A model generated the notes under the pieces. That model was not told the DNA's origin. It did not search any database and worked only from the letters and a program-made list of their open reading frames with translations. Positions 41,495-51,450 of a DNA stretch of 64,000 nt are shown one piece after another (the first letter of the stretch is position 1; each line of letters begins with the position of its first letter). The position numbers and the translations under genes were made by a program. This DNA comes from Sthenelais limicola (Eukaryota > Annelida > Polychaeta > Phyllodocida > Sigalionidae). The stretch lies in assembly GCA_942159475.1 (NCBI GenBank), contig OW804095.1:149658808-149722807 (forward strand), given 5' to 3'.

Positions 41495-43959
41495 TAACCA
41501 TGGTTATACCTACTGTAAAGTCTGTAACAGAAGCTGAGACTTCTTATTTATTTCCATTCGAGAGAGAAAAGTGACTTTATATGCTTAAGTCCCTCGCTGT
41601 TGGTAGTGTTATCTTCATAACTAAATTTGCTGTTTGAATGTTTCAACATTTTGCCATGAATGGATGAACGCGTGGTAGATCAGTAGCAAAAATCAGAATG
41701 AAATATCAATGTGTGAAAAAAGTCTTAATTGGCTTAAAATTCAGGGAATGTCCAGAGTGAATTGTTTGTCAATGACATGTCGTCACTTTAGGCGCAGCTT
41801 ACAGCTCCTATTACAGATTATATGGTGTTTACGTTTAAAGGCCAGAAAATATTATATATATATTGTACATTGAACATTTATCCCTTTCAAACCATTTTAT
41901 TACCATAAGAGTCCTAGGCAAAACGTACGCATAAGACGGGTTAAGATTCTGCCATGTTAGGTACTTGATGTAAAAGATAAGGGAGCATAACGGGGCATTC
42001 ACTACATCAGGTTAAGTCCACATTTGCACTGGCTTCAACCGTAGATAAGTAAAATACTTAGTCAATTTCAAATGAACAAGATTATGTAATAAAAGAAAGG
42101 ATGTATCCCAGTCATCACCGTACGTGTAGTGGACCTGGGAGTGACACATGGGCGGTGGTGCAGTAGATAACAGTGCAATGCGAAGGTCGTGGGTTCGATT
42201 CCTGACGAGGGAAGCCATGCTTTCTACCTCAATAACTGCATCACCCAACTTAGCGACGTCCCTCAGATATCCACTGGGAACAATACTAGGGATGAAGTCG
42301 TTATGTCAGTTTGTCAATTTTCCCAATGTAAACTGGTGTATATTAACTCGTACGCACATGTGTATCCACACTCTGATCTTAACCGTATCTAATGCGATTC
42401 TCGAGGCTACCATCAAACATTTCTGACTGGTAGTTGCGCTTGTAGAGTTAACCATGTCCATGTGGCAATATACATTGTTTGTCAATGCATTTATTTTTTA
42501 GGTAAGATTGGCACTAGGTGTACATATAATATCGATATATCACAGAGATAAAAGAGGATTATTTTTATGAAGAAAAAGAGTTGATTTTGAGAGGAGAATA
42601 TGGGCTGATTGTGTGGGCCCTTTTGTTGAGTGTATATATAGAGATGTTTCCTTTGTGGAATCCATGAAGAGTTGGCGCGTGTCGATTAAATTCCAGGGTA
42701 CGTTTCTATTCTAATGGGTTTAGAATCGGTATGAATTGTAACGGGGACTTGCATGAGCCTGAGGGCGGTATTCTAAATCAGGTGTTGTTGGATTCTACAT
42801 ACTCGGAGAAGTTCTTTGTTGTTGATTCTAATATATTTGAAAAATCGCAAGTCATGAAGTATTTAATTTAAATTCATTCATATGCGAATCAGTTATGTTG
42901 ACTTTTTAAAATTAAGGGACATTAATTGACTGGTGTTATTTATGTGGGGCAATTGATTTCATATCCTCGCTAAAAATGAAATATTTATGAATGAATTGTT
43001 CCATGGATTAACTGTAACCGTGGAATTATGACTACCGTATTCATCTGGACTTTGGGGACGCCTCTGAATTATTTGTGAAACTTCGCTAATGTCAGAAACC
43101 TTTTATACAAACCCTTTGATGTCATATCCCTCAAGGGTTCCTATGGCTATACGCATGTAAAAGAACCAGTGCTAATATTTGAAAAGAGCAGGGTATCGTT
43201 TCCTCTCTCGCCCTGACCAAATATATGAAAAGTATGGTGTCAAAACAGGGCATAAAGCAACTGATTCCGATTCGAAGTAACATCATCTTACCAATCTGGT
43301 TTGATTCAGAGTAATAAATTCCCATTAAATTGGAAATTCAAATGGTGTGTGAAGTAATGTTAATGTCATCCTTTAGAAGTACCCCAAGTCCTTCCATTTA
43401 ACTTCACTCTGGGTTGAGAGCAAGTCCCCCACTGAAGCTTAAGTAACCTGGGTGATTCCACGACTTGTGTGCTTGTGAACAGCAGGATTTTCCTGTAGCA
43501 TCTTTCCACTTGAAGTGTAGGTTTTTTCCTTGCAATTGTCACTGTTAAAATGCTAGAGAATTTCATATCATTTCCCGTTATCTAACGTGTCAAGATGATT
43601 TATACCCGGTATATTATTCCTTGCATTTCAGATCACTTGTAGAAAAATAAATTGTACAAAGTTAAAATTTCTCTTAAGTGATTTTTCAACTGGTTTCGTG
43701 TCTTTCCACGTTTTCTTTGGAGCATAAGCCCTTTTCACTATCGTATCGATTTATATCCTATCCGTATCTAGCTCTAGGCCGTATATTATATTATAAGCTA
43801 TTTTTTTTTTGGTTTTATTACGATGGTAAACAAAATTCACGACACTATCTATTCATTTTTTAATTTCCTTAATTGGATGTTTATTGAAAATAAGAGCAAG
43901 ACTAATACAGGACACAATATAATCACTGTCCTCCTGACAGTTACGGTATCTAAAATATG
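41495..43959. other. SF1 3' flank
   Basis: Presumed 3' UTR and intergenic DNA. It carries a tRNA-derived SINE head near 42148. No other gene recognised. Confidence 0.5.
42148..42440 (+). mobile_element. tRNA-derived SINE
   Basis: A box-like TGGTGCAGTAGA at 42157-42168 and perfect B box GGTTCGATTCC at 42192-42202, spaced as in a tRNA gene, but the sequence cannot be folded into a full cloverleaf with a closed acceptor stem. The 3' limit is a guess. Confidence 0.6.
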
Positions 43960-44055
43960 CAGGGTTTCCTCGGGGCCCGGAAAAGCATTGAATTTGGAAG
44001 AATGCAAAAATATGTAATAAGCCTGGAAAATGGGTGTTTTAGTCTAAGGGGCTGG
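43960..44055. mobile_element. Left part of a hAT-like repeat split by DIRS
   Basis: CAGGGTTTCCTCGGGGCCCGG and the following AAAAGCATTGAATTTGGAA match the intact repeat at 55624-56023. The remainder resumes at 49541, on the far side of the DIRS insertion. Confidence 0.75.
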
Positions 44056-44400
44056 ATAATTAGTAGAATCTACTAACCTTCACTATGTTCAGTGACGTAG
44101 ATTCGTGATTATTGGAGGAGACAGCCGCTGGTGGTAGTACATGTGAGATGCGGGACGCCATTTTGAATCAATCTTTTAACCGGGGAGCTAGCCAGCTAGG
44201 GAATTGCCAAAACTCTATCCATCGAAGCATGAAGTGGAGAGGTGTGACTTATTGGAACAACCGGAGACAGCCGCCTAAAACACCACTTAAACAAGGGCGG
44301 GCAGGGTGGGCACATGTACTACCACCAGCGGCTGTCTCCTCCAATAATCACGAATCTACGTCACTGAACATAGTGAAGGTTAGTAGATTCTACTAATTAT
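44056..44400. mobile_element. Short DIRS-related element with perfect 90-bp inverted repeats
   Basis: Arms 44056-44145 and 44311-44400 are exact reverse complements over 90 bp around a 165-bp core. The inner half of the left arm and the start of the core (GATTATTG, GCCGCTGGTGGTAGTACATG, then GAGATGCGGGACGCCATTTT) are homologous to the outer end of the neighbouring DIRS (49460-49543, reversed). It therefore looks like a non-autonomous DIRS derivative, abutting and sharing about 5 bases with the DIRS left end. Confidence 0.78.
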
Positions 44401-44707
44401 TGTGCGTCACCGCCGCTAGGCGGTAGCACAGGTGAGAGCTTTAACTAGGCAATTCCCCGCAATCCAGAACACATCTCTGGGTAACGGCTAACAGGCTCAC
44501 TTGAAGATAGGTGATCTTGGAGGGTAGAGGAGAAGTTGATCCGAGACACAGCTGGTGAGTTCTACTAACAGCTAAGATCTAGCTATATAAGATGATAGGT
44601 GCACAACTATGTCTATAGTGGGTAACCTACTGAACTGTCTGGGAAGTATCATAAAACACACACTAGATACTTCCAACATATATACACATGGATAAAGCAA
44701 GATCCGG

Positions 44708-45931
44708 TCATTTGGACTTGTTTTTCCGTTTTTTCTTCTCTCTGGCATGGGCAGAGAGAAGAGTAGCTGTAGTCGACGTGGTGACGTTGATGGGCTTCTG
44801 GTAGAAACGTCTGAAGGTGTTCTCGTCTCTCCAGACAGCCCTAGCCATAATCTGTTGGACAGCCACATTCTGGGCTGCCAACTTAGAAGCGGTGGCTGAC
44901 CTGACACTATGCGCTTTAAAGGTGTTGGTGTTCAAACCACTGGCTGCCATGGTACAGCGAATGTACTTGGCTATGGTAGCATTCCCCACAGGCTTGTGGG
45001 GGGCAGTATGACTGATGAATAAAGGGCCAAGAAGGTCGCCTGACGGATCCTTTGGTCTAAGATCCCGTGTACGATACAGATAGTGTCTTAAGGTAGTAAG
45101 AATGCAAACGGCCTGGTTGTCTGGAAAGGCTTCCAGGCTGATGGTGCCAAGGGCTCTGCCCACCGAGCTTGTCTTTATGACCTCTGATAGGAGGATGGTG
45201 GCTGTGTATTTGTCACTGAATACAATGTCCTCGCACTTGATGGTGCGTAAGGTTTGCACACGTTGGCTTGTGACTAACATCAGAAGAGTGGCCGTCTTCT
45301 GGGTAAGTTGGGGTAAGTTTATCTCGTGAAGAGGGAACATAGTTTTTACATAGTTGAGGACTATGTCCGGATCCCAAGTTTCTGAATAACGAGTTTTGGG
45401 AGGGCGAGACTTGAAGATGCCCCCAATGATACGACGAACGACTTCATGAGTACCAAAACTCTGTCTGTCGATAGGGCTCATCATATTAGATAGAGCTGAA
45501 CGCGCAGAACCGATGGCTGCAAAAGACAGACCATCTTCGTACAGATTGCAAATAAATTCAATGCCATGATGTAGGCTGGTGGTTAAATGAGGAATGTCAT
45601 TCTCATAGCAATACCGCTCCCATTTGCGGTAGACCACTTTGTACGACTTCTGGGTATTAAGAGACCAACCTTGCATGTAAAGGGCTTTTGCTCGTTTGGA
45701 AAGATTTAAGTCATCTGCTTTCTTATCTAAAAGAGAGCGCACAGTAGACTTGTCTTGGAGATCTTTGGATCCTGGTTTTTTCCTTTGTTTGGGAAGAGAT
45801 TTCCTGGTTTTTGAGGAATGATTATTGTTTGTCTGCTTGACTGAAGGAGTTGCGAGTACCAAGGTTGGCTGCTCCACCTGGGCGCAACCAATATTGCACG
45901 TGCCTGTTCCGACTGAATCTTTTGTAGGCAC
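44708..45931 (-). CDS. DIRS tyrosine recombinase
   Basis: 407 aa. The catalytic region shows the family signature: an early Arg in SQRVQTLRTIKCEDI, then HSVRSATASKLAAQN (H-x-x-R), a later Trp in RAVWRDENTFRRFY, and the nucleophile Tyr in RRFYQKP. An N-terminal basic, Lys-rich lead and an SAM-like core-binding region (LYMQGWSLNTQKSYKVVYRK) precede it. It would join the circular cDNA to the genome. It ends in a Lys-rich tail (KKKRKNKSK). Its start overlaps the RT ORF end, so translation from the same RNA needs a frame change or internal initiation. Confidence 0.92.
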   Translation of the reverse strand: MPTKDSVGTGTCNIGCAQVEQPTLVLATPSVKQTNNNHSSKTRKSLPKQRKKPGSKDLQDKSTVRSLLDKKADDLNLSKRAKALYMQGWSLNTQKSYKVVYRKWERYCYENDIPHLTTSLHHGIEFICNLYEDGLSFAAIGSARSALSNMMSPIDRQSFGTHEVVRRIIGGIFKSRPPKTRYSETWDPDIVLNYVKTMFPLHEINLPQLTQKTATLLMLVTSQRVQTLRTIKCEDIVFSDKYTATILLSEVIKTSSVGRALGTISLEAFPDNQAVCILTTLRHYLYRTRDLRPKDPSGDLLGPLFISHTAPHKPVGNATIAKYIRCTMAASGLNTNTFKAHSVRSATASKLAAQNVAVQQIMARAVWRDENTFRRFYQKPINVTTSTTATLLSAHAREKKKRKNKSK

Positions 45932-47652
45932 CTTCCTACAAGCCTGAAAGGAGGGAAAACGTAAGGTCGTGAGAAATCATTCCAAGATAATGTGAAAGCA
46001 TCAACATAAGTGGAGAGAGGGTCAGGGAACCAACTTGCATAGCAATCCACCTGGTAATTATACCTTGAAGCGAAGAGGTCAATGTCGGGTGTACCAAACT
46101 CAGAAATGATGTGCCTGAATATTTCAGGTTCTAGCTGCCATTCTGTGTCTTCAGACAGATGGCGACTTGCTAGATCTGCTTCCTCATTGTCCACACCTGC
46201 AATGTGCGATGCAGATAGCCAATTATCACGAAGTTCTGCCCAAGACCAGATGTCTCTGGCAATGGCATCACAGTTGTTGGACTTGGTGCCCCCAAACTTG
46301 TTGATGTAGGCAACTGTTGTGGTGTTATCACTGCGGACTAAGATGTGTGTACCTTCCACATCTCTGAGGAGTGAGAGGATACCATATCTAACTGCTAGTA
46401 TTTCTTTAGCATTGATATGGTAACCCTCCTCGTAGTCATCCCACTCACCGTTGGCGGTGTTGTCTCCAAGGACAGCACCCCAACCTCGGTCACAGGCGTC
46501 CGTGAAGAGAGTGATGGTGGGTGCGAAGGTTCTTATTTTCTTGACCCTCCATGGTAGGTTATCTTTCCACCATTGTAGGTCTAGACACGCTGAAGATGAC
46601 AAGGTCATATTTCCGTCAAGGTCGCCGCAATTGAACCTGGTGGCCATGATCTTGTCTTTCTCAATGTGCTTGTAGTGGGCTAGGCCATAGTCAATGCCCC
46701 TACATAGATCCACCATCGTCCCCACGATGGAGGCAATGAAGCGGATTGTGAAAGTGCTGTATCTGCGGTTGAGGAGATCATTAATGCGACTTAAGGCTGA
46801 TTGTCTCTTTTCCTGAGTTGGGTACACCTGCATTGTCCTCGAATCCAGGATAAAACCCAAGAACTTCATGGTTTTTGAAGGCACTAGTGAAGATTTTTCT
46901 GGGTGAACATAGAATCCCAGGTCTGTTAAGACTTGTAGGGCAGTCAGGACCGAAGAAGCACAAGATTCTTTGGTCTGACCCCACAAAAAAGAATCATCTA
47001 TGTAGCAGAAACCATGACCCCCTCTCTCACGTATTTTTGAAAAAACAGGTTTCATAATACGGGTGAAAATAAAGGGAGCTGTAGTTAGGCCGAATGGAAC
47101 ACAGTTGAACTGATAATGGGTGCCTTCCCAAGGGAAGGTGATGTAAGACCTGTAATCCTCATGCAGGGATAAGGAGAAATAAGCCTCCTGTAGGTCTAAA
47201 GAACACATATATGAATCAGGGCGTAACATTTCCATTGCAGTCTGCAGACTGTCCATCTTGAAGTGTACCTTTTGCATATAGGTATTTAGGATGGTGAGAT
47301 CGATGATGAGACGCCATCTATCATTTGGCTTTGGCACAACGAACACATTTGATAAGAAAGAGATATCTGACCAAGCTATAGTAGACACAATGCCCTTGGT
47401 GATAAGCTTGTTGACTTCACTGTCAACTGCAGCTTTGCGCTTAGGGCCAAACACATATTGATGTGGTCTAAAACTTTGTTGAGGGGTTTCAATGAACTCC
47501 AAGGTGACACCCTCTACACAAGACAGAATGAAAGGATCACAGGTTATTCTGTCCCACTGTGGGTAATGATTTGATAAATTTCCTGGCAAGAAACACATAG
47601 GAATGGGTCCAGAGGGGGTTAACGTGAAGGGATTCGGCTTGGGTAAAGTCAT
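45727..47652 (-). CDS. DIRS reverse transcriptase / RNase H (with C-terminal Dam-like region)
   Basis: 641 aa. RT landmarks in order: KGIVSTIAWSDISFLSNVFV, MCSLDLQEAYFSLSLHEDY, VPFGLTTAPFIFTRIM, and the catalytic YIDDSFLWG. RNase H follows with FTDACDRGWGAVLGDN, INAKEILAVRYGI, RSDNTTTVAYINK and VDNEEADLASR, giving the Asp/Glu/Asp/Asp set. The last about 140 residues (TPDIDLFASRYNYQ, YVFPPFRLVGRCLQKI, LVAPRWSSQPWY) are the region found after RNase H in DIRS elements, which has been related to Dam-type methyltransferases in some copies; I see no clear DPPY motif, so activity is doubtful. Confidence 0.93.
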   Translation of the reverse strand: MTLPKPNPFTLTPSGPIPMCFLPGNLSNHYPQWDRITCDPFILSCVEGVTLEFIETPQQSFRPHQYVFGPKRKAAVDSEVNKLITKGIVSTIAWSDISFLSNVFVVPKPNDRWRLIIDLTILNTYMQKVHFKMDSLQTAMEMLRPDSYMCSLDLQEAYFSLSLHEDYRSYITFPWEGTHYQFNCVPFGLTTAPFIFTRIMKPVFSKIRERGGHGFCYIDDSFLWGQTKESCASSVLTALQVLTDLGFYVHPEKSSLVPSKTMKFLGFILDSRTMQVYPTQEKRQSALSRINDLLNRRYSTFTIRFIASIVGTMVDLCRGIDYGLAHYKHIEKDKIMATRFNCGDLDGNMTLSSSACLDLQWWKDNLPWRVKKIRTFAPTITLFTDACDRGWGAVLGDNTANGEWDDYEEGYHINAKEILAVRYGILSLLRDVEGTHILVRSDNTTTVAYINKFGGTKSNNCDAIARDIWSWAELRDNWLSASHIAGVDNEEADLASRHLSEDTEWQLEPEIFRHIISEFGTPDIDLFASRYNYQVDCYASWFPDPLSTYVDAFTLSWNDFSRPYVFPPFRLVGRCLQKIQSEQARAILVAPRWSSQPWYSQLLQSSRQTIIIPQKPGNLFPNKGKNQDPKISKTSLLCALF

Positions 47653-47744
47653 ATCAATGATATGTTTTACCTCTAGTAACGCCGGGAGTGACTTCTGTCG
47701 TCGCGTGAATCCCTCCGATCGTAGTCGTTGTACCGATCTTTCTT

Positions 47745-49262
47745 CTAGTTGTTTTGGTAGTGGGACCCCTGTTTTTGTTGATTGCCCCCCTTCTTCTGAG
47801 GGGCTGAGTAGTTTTTTGAACCCTTGTAGGTTCCACCTTTCTTTTGTCCTTGGTTGGATTTGTTGTTGTTGTTGTTGTTGTTGTTATTTCCGCCGTTCTT
47901 GTTGTTGTTGTTATTGTTGTTAGATGTCTTGGAGGTAGACGGTTGGTCCACTATAACTGAGAGCTTACTTGCATCAAGAGCTTTGATACTGTCTTCCAGA
48001 TTATCGCCCAGTAGATGACGGGCTGTAGTAGGGAACCGTTTCTGATTGAAGGCCATCTCTCTGTACTGCACCTTGAGATTTGGAGCGATCAATTCACGTC
48101 TAGGTTTGTTGCAACACTGTTGGTTGTAGAAGGCCTGCAAGGCTAGAGAATCTCTAATGTCTCTAAGACCTGTGTCAATCAATTCAATGATATCCGGCAT
48201 GGTTGTACGTGTACGTAATTCCAGTAAGGAGTCAGCAGCCTTTGTAGTGGCCGAAGATGCCATGAGAAGAATTTTCTGGAAACGTTGAATATTTCCATCT
48301 TTAATCTTGTTTCCATTGTCCATAGCGCCCCAGATAGTTTCTGGGATGAACGGGATTTCAAGCTCGTCGATGTTGCTCGGACGTTTCTGACGTTCCTTTA
48401 TTTCATCTAGAGCTTTCCCTTTGGGTGGGGCATTGAAGATAAACGTGATGTAATCCTTCAATTCCTTGTGTTTCACTTCATTGCCAACCTTTGTGTTGGC
48501 GGTTAAAGTATCCACAAGAGAGGAAAAGATGTTAGTTGACTTAACTTCCTCTTTATCGCCCTCCTCGCCTGCCTTGTTGTTGTCCTTATCATCATTTCCG
48601 GTCATGCCGGAAGGAGAATCCTCATCTGGGGAATCCCTCGAGGGGGAGTCCCCGGGGTTTCCCATGGAAGAGCCCGGGCTGATGGGATGGACAGGAGGCT
48701 GAGGTGGCGCCAGGGAGAAGAAAGCTTGACCCGAGGGGGTCGAAGCTTGGCTGGAGTAAGTTCCAAAGGCCTGGCTGGAAGAAGCTTCAGGGTAATGGCG
48801 ACTGTTCTTACCCCGAGCTTGGTAATTAGTCGGTGGTCTCCGCAATGGGGACCTTGACCGTGAGCGATTATCCGATTTTGACGTCGAGGGTCTCGAAAAA
48901 TCGCTACTTGCACCAGGATGATGATAATGATGCTGGTAATTCCAATAATCCCGATCTTTATAGCGATCTTGGTAATCCCAGTATTGGCGGGAGTCCCATG
49001 ATGTCGGACCCCGACTGTTGGAGTCTGACTGGGAGCCATGGTGGTTGGAATTTTCCATCTCCGACATTCGATCGGACATGGCTTTCATTCCAGTAGTGAC
49101 TTTGTCCTGAAAACCCTGCATTGATTGCCAAATCAAGTCTAGGGTAGGAACTGTAGGAATCGGAGGTTCCTGTGGGAGCGGTGGTGGAGGACCAGGTGGA
49201 AGCGGAGGGAGATGGACACCGCCATTCCCAGCTTGACCCGCTCCGGCCATTGCTCCGTTCAT
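47745..49262 (-). CDS. DIRS gag-like protein
   Basis: 505 aa, starting MNGAMAGAGQAGNGGVHLPP. Pro-rich N-terminus, a short helical stretch (FQDKVTTGMKAMSDRMSEME), a Ser/Arg/Tyr-rich part, a mainly helical core, and an Asn/Gly/Lys-rich C-terminus with long Asn runs and no CCHC knuckle. Position and composition fit the poorly conserved gag-like ORF1 of DIRS elements. The Asn run is encoded by (GTT)n on the plus strand at 47860-47920. Confidence 0.82.
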   Translation of the reverse strand: MNGAMAGAGQAGNGGVHLPPLPPGPPPPLPQEPPIPTVPTLDLIWQSMQGFQDKVTTGMKAMSDRMSEMENSNHHGSQSDSNSRGPTSWDSRQYWDYQDRYKDRDYWNYQHHYHHPGASSDFSRPSTSKSDNRSRSRSPLRRPPTNYQARGKNSRHYPEASSSQAFGTYSSQASTPSGQAFFSLAPPQPPVHPISPGSSMGNPGDSPSRDSPDEDSPSGMTGNDDKDNNKAGEEGDKEEVKSTNIFSSLVDTLTANTKVGNEVKHKELKDYITFIFNAPPKGKALDEIKERQKRPSNIDELEIPFIPETIWGAMDNGNKIKDGNIQRFQKILLMASSATTKAADSLLELRTRTTMPDIIELIDTGLRDIRDSLALQAFYNQQCCNKPRRELIAPNLKVQYREMAFNQKRFPTTARHLLGDNLEDSIKALDASKLSVIVDQPSTSKTSNNNNNNNKNGGNNNNNNNNNKSNQGQKKGGTYKGSKNYSAPQKKGGNQQKQGSHYQNN

Positions 49263-49498
49263 CTCGACACTCTAGTTTTTCGGTGCTTCGCCCGCTAAAA
49301 ACTAACCCAAAATCACTCTTCGAGCCTTAAAAGGTAAGAAAGTGGGTTGAGTGGCACTACACGAGACCAGTGAAGAAATTTCAGACGAAATAGATGAGGC
49401 GAAGCGGAGATTCTGGAAGAAATTCGTAAGCCTTCCCCGGTATGCGACTTGCTCTGCTAGGCGTAATCCGGAAAAGTGATTCAAAATGGCGTCCCGCA

Positions 49499-49540
49499 TC
49501 TCACCTGTGCTACCGCCTAGCGGCGGTGACGCACAATAAT
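49499..49540. repeat. DIRS right inverted terminal repeat
   Basis: Exact complement of 44396-44437. Contains the hairpin-prone core CCGCCTAGCGGCGG. Confidence 0.9.
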
Positions 49541-49680
49541 CATATGGGCCTTGAATCCTGTTGGAATTTATTAAATGGCCTTGAAATTTTCGAAGATTCT
49601 CAGTTTCTCGCACCATTGACATACATTGACTGACTCGCGAAGTAATTGTTAAAGAAACATTTGATCTAAAAGTTATATCT
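49541..49680. mobile_element. Right part of the hAT-like repeat split by DIRS
   Basis: TTAAATGGCCTTGAAATTTTCGAAGATTCT... continues the repeat begun at 43960; the intact copy at 55624-56023 has the two parts joined at about 55725-55745. Confidence 0.75.
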
Positions 49681-50530
49681 GTTATGCACAAGTGTAGAAT
49701 TATTCATCTATGTATTAAAAATATTCAACGTTATGCATACATGCATGTACGCAGTAATTGCCATTGTCTCTTCACTGATAAGAATGTGTAAGTCCGGCTT
49801 GGAGACTGTCCTTATCTTTCAACTATAATATAGTTAACAAATGATTGAGTAGGAATCAAATGTCTGCAAATAAACCTCATACAAAAGCATTAATGACCAG
49901 CCTTTGTAATTGTTGTCGGTTGTGGAAACGACCGACTTGGGCTTCTCTGATCTTGGCCCCGTCAGTCCACCTCTGCACTCCGCGCCAGGGATTGATTGGG
50001 ATTTATTATATCGATATGGGTGTACAATTGGCCTTCACTAATCTTCACAAATAACCACAATGAGCTTCAAAATACAGTATAACATAACCGAAGAAATTCC
50101 ATTAATTGATGCAATTCCAAATATACCCAGATGTTCAGTATTTATTAAGTTGTAGCCTTATTCACTCTGAACTGAAATATTCAACGTGTCATTATTTAAA
50201 AAATGGAAATTTAATTAGATCAATTGTAAGCGGGCCTCTTATATTAATATCAATTTAAAATCAAAACATAATGTAACCATTAGTAAAGTTAGAGCTATAT
50301 ATATATATATATCTATACATAACTCTAATCAAATTAATATGAAATAAACGATGCATCGGTAATGTTACATCATTTTATACAATACGTACATGTATTATTT
50401 AAAGTTTTGAAAGGCAGTCTGGAACAATGATGTTCCATTTCATGTATATTTTGACGGAAATAAAAAATACAACATATATAGAGTAGGCCAATAATCTGGG
50501 ACACTTCCACTATTCCGGCCCCCTTCTCTC
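49681..50530. other. Intergenic DNA, nothing recognised
   Basis: AT-rich with a short TA run near 50295. No coding signal. Confidence 0.5.
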
Positions 50531-50549
50531 CCTGGCTTTTGCTTCCCAG

Positions 50550-50665
50550 CCTGGGAGTCGAACCCATGAGTTCCTTGGAAGCTGTGCCTATGACTCAGTT
50601 GGTAGAGTAGTAACTATAGAGCCGACGCTCTACCAACTGAGCCACAGACCCAGCTCTTCCTTGAC
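50550..50665 (-). mobile_element. tRNA-derived sequence with duplicated, inverted A box
   Basis: Minus strand: A box within TGGCTCAGTTGGTAGAGCG (50626-50644) and B box GGTTCGACTCC (50554-50564). A second A-box copy on the plus strand (CTCAGTTGGTAGAG, 50594-50607) makes a perfect 14-bp hairpin with the first (50628-50641). The A-to-B spacing is too long for a working tRNA, so this is a SINE head or rearranged tRNA relic. Confidence 0.6.
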
Positions 50666-50894
50666 TGTACTTTTATGACCACTAGATGTGTGAGTTAATA
50701 GGACTGGTTTGGAGGTGGGAAAATATAGGGGAGATCTGATGATGGGGAATCCCCTCAACTGAAGGAATCTTGACTGGATGGGGTGGTAGGGTCATAAAAG
50801 TAACAATTTGGAGGGAGTTTTCCATGAGATGGCTAAGATGAAAGAGAGTAAGCCTTGGATACCCATACTGTCTCCTCTTATTTGTTTCCCACCT

Positions 50895-51450
50895 CTTGTC
50901 ATAGGTGGAGGGTAAACTCCCACACCCCCCTTTTTCCCTCTAATTGTTTCATGTGGGGGGACACCCCCCACACCCCCCTTTTTCCCTCTTATTGTTTCAT
51001 GTGGGGGGACACCCCCCACACCCCCCTTTTTCCCTCTAATTGTTTCATGTGGGGGGACACCCCCCACACCCCCTTTTTCCCTCTAATTGTTTCATGTGGG
51101 GGGACACCCCCCACACCCCCCTTTTTCCCTCTTATTGTTTCATGTGGGGGGACACCCCCCACACCCCCCTTTTTCCCTCTAATTGTTTCATGTGGGGGGA
51201 CACCCCCACACACCCCTTTTTCCCTCTAATTGTTTCATGTGGGGGGACACCCCCCACACCCCCCTTTTTCCCTCTCATTGTTTCATGTGGGGGGACACCC
51301 CCCACACCCCCCTTTTTCCCTCTTATTGTTTCATGTGGGGGAACCCCCCACACCCCCCTTTTTTCCCTCTAATCGTTTCATGTGGGGGGAAACCCCCCAC
51401 ACCCCCCTTTTTTCCCTCTTATTGTTTCATGTGGGGGGAAACCCCCAGTA
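50895..51450. repeat. 48-bp minisatellite with a hairpin in each unit
   Basis: About eleven units of 48 bp, each with ATTGTTTCATGTGGGGGGAC and a C-rich half ending TTTTTCCCTCT. GTGGGGGGACACCCCCCAC within each unit is an 8-bp stem with a 3-base loop. Because 48 is a multiple of three, several frames on both strands stay open; I do not regard them as genes. Confidence 0.92.

Larger units (their letters stand above)
44396..49540 (-). mobile_element. DIRS-type tyrosine-recombinase retrotransposon, all ORFs open
   Basis: Inverted terminal repeats 44396-44437 and 49499-49540 match over 42 bases (ATTATTGTGCGTCACCGCCG...). Minus-strand order: gag-like ORF (49262-47745), RT/RNase H ORF (47652-45727), tyrosine recombinase ORF (45931-44708, overlapping the RT ORF by about 205 bp in another frame). 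All are open, so the insertion is recent and may be active. DIRS elements integrate by recombinase rather than DDE integrase and leave no target duplication, in keeping with the flanks. It interrupts a hAT-like repeat (43960-44055 and 49541 on). Confidence 0.9.

Noticed and set aside
42148..42212. True tRNA gene
   Set aside because: A and B boxes are present but the acceptor and anticodon stems do not pair properly; better explained as a SINE head.
44572..44907. Minus-strand 111-codon frame near the DIRS left end
   Set aside because: Overlaps the end of the tyrosine recombinase ORF in another frame and shows no domain.
47603..47923. Plus-strand frame with a long Cys run (CCCCCCCC)
   Set aside because: Antisense of the Asn-coding repeat in the DIRS gag-like ORF.
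50895..51450. CRISPR-like look of regular repeats
   Set aside because: The units are contiguous with no unique spacers and the genome is animal; it is a minisatellite.
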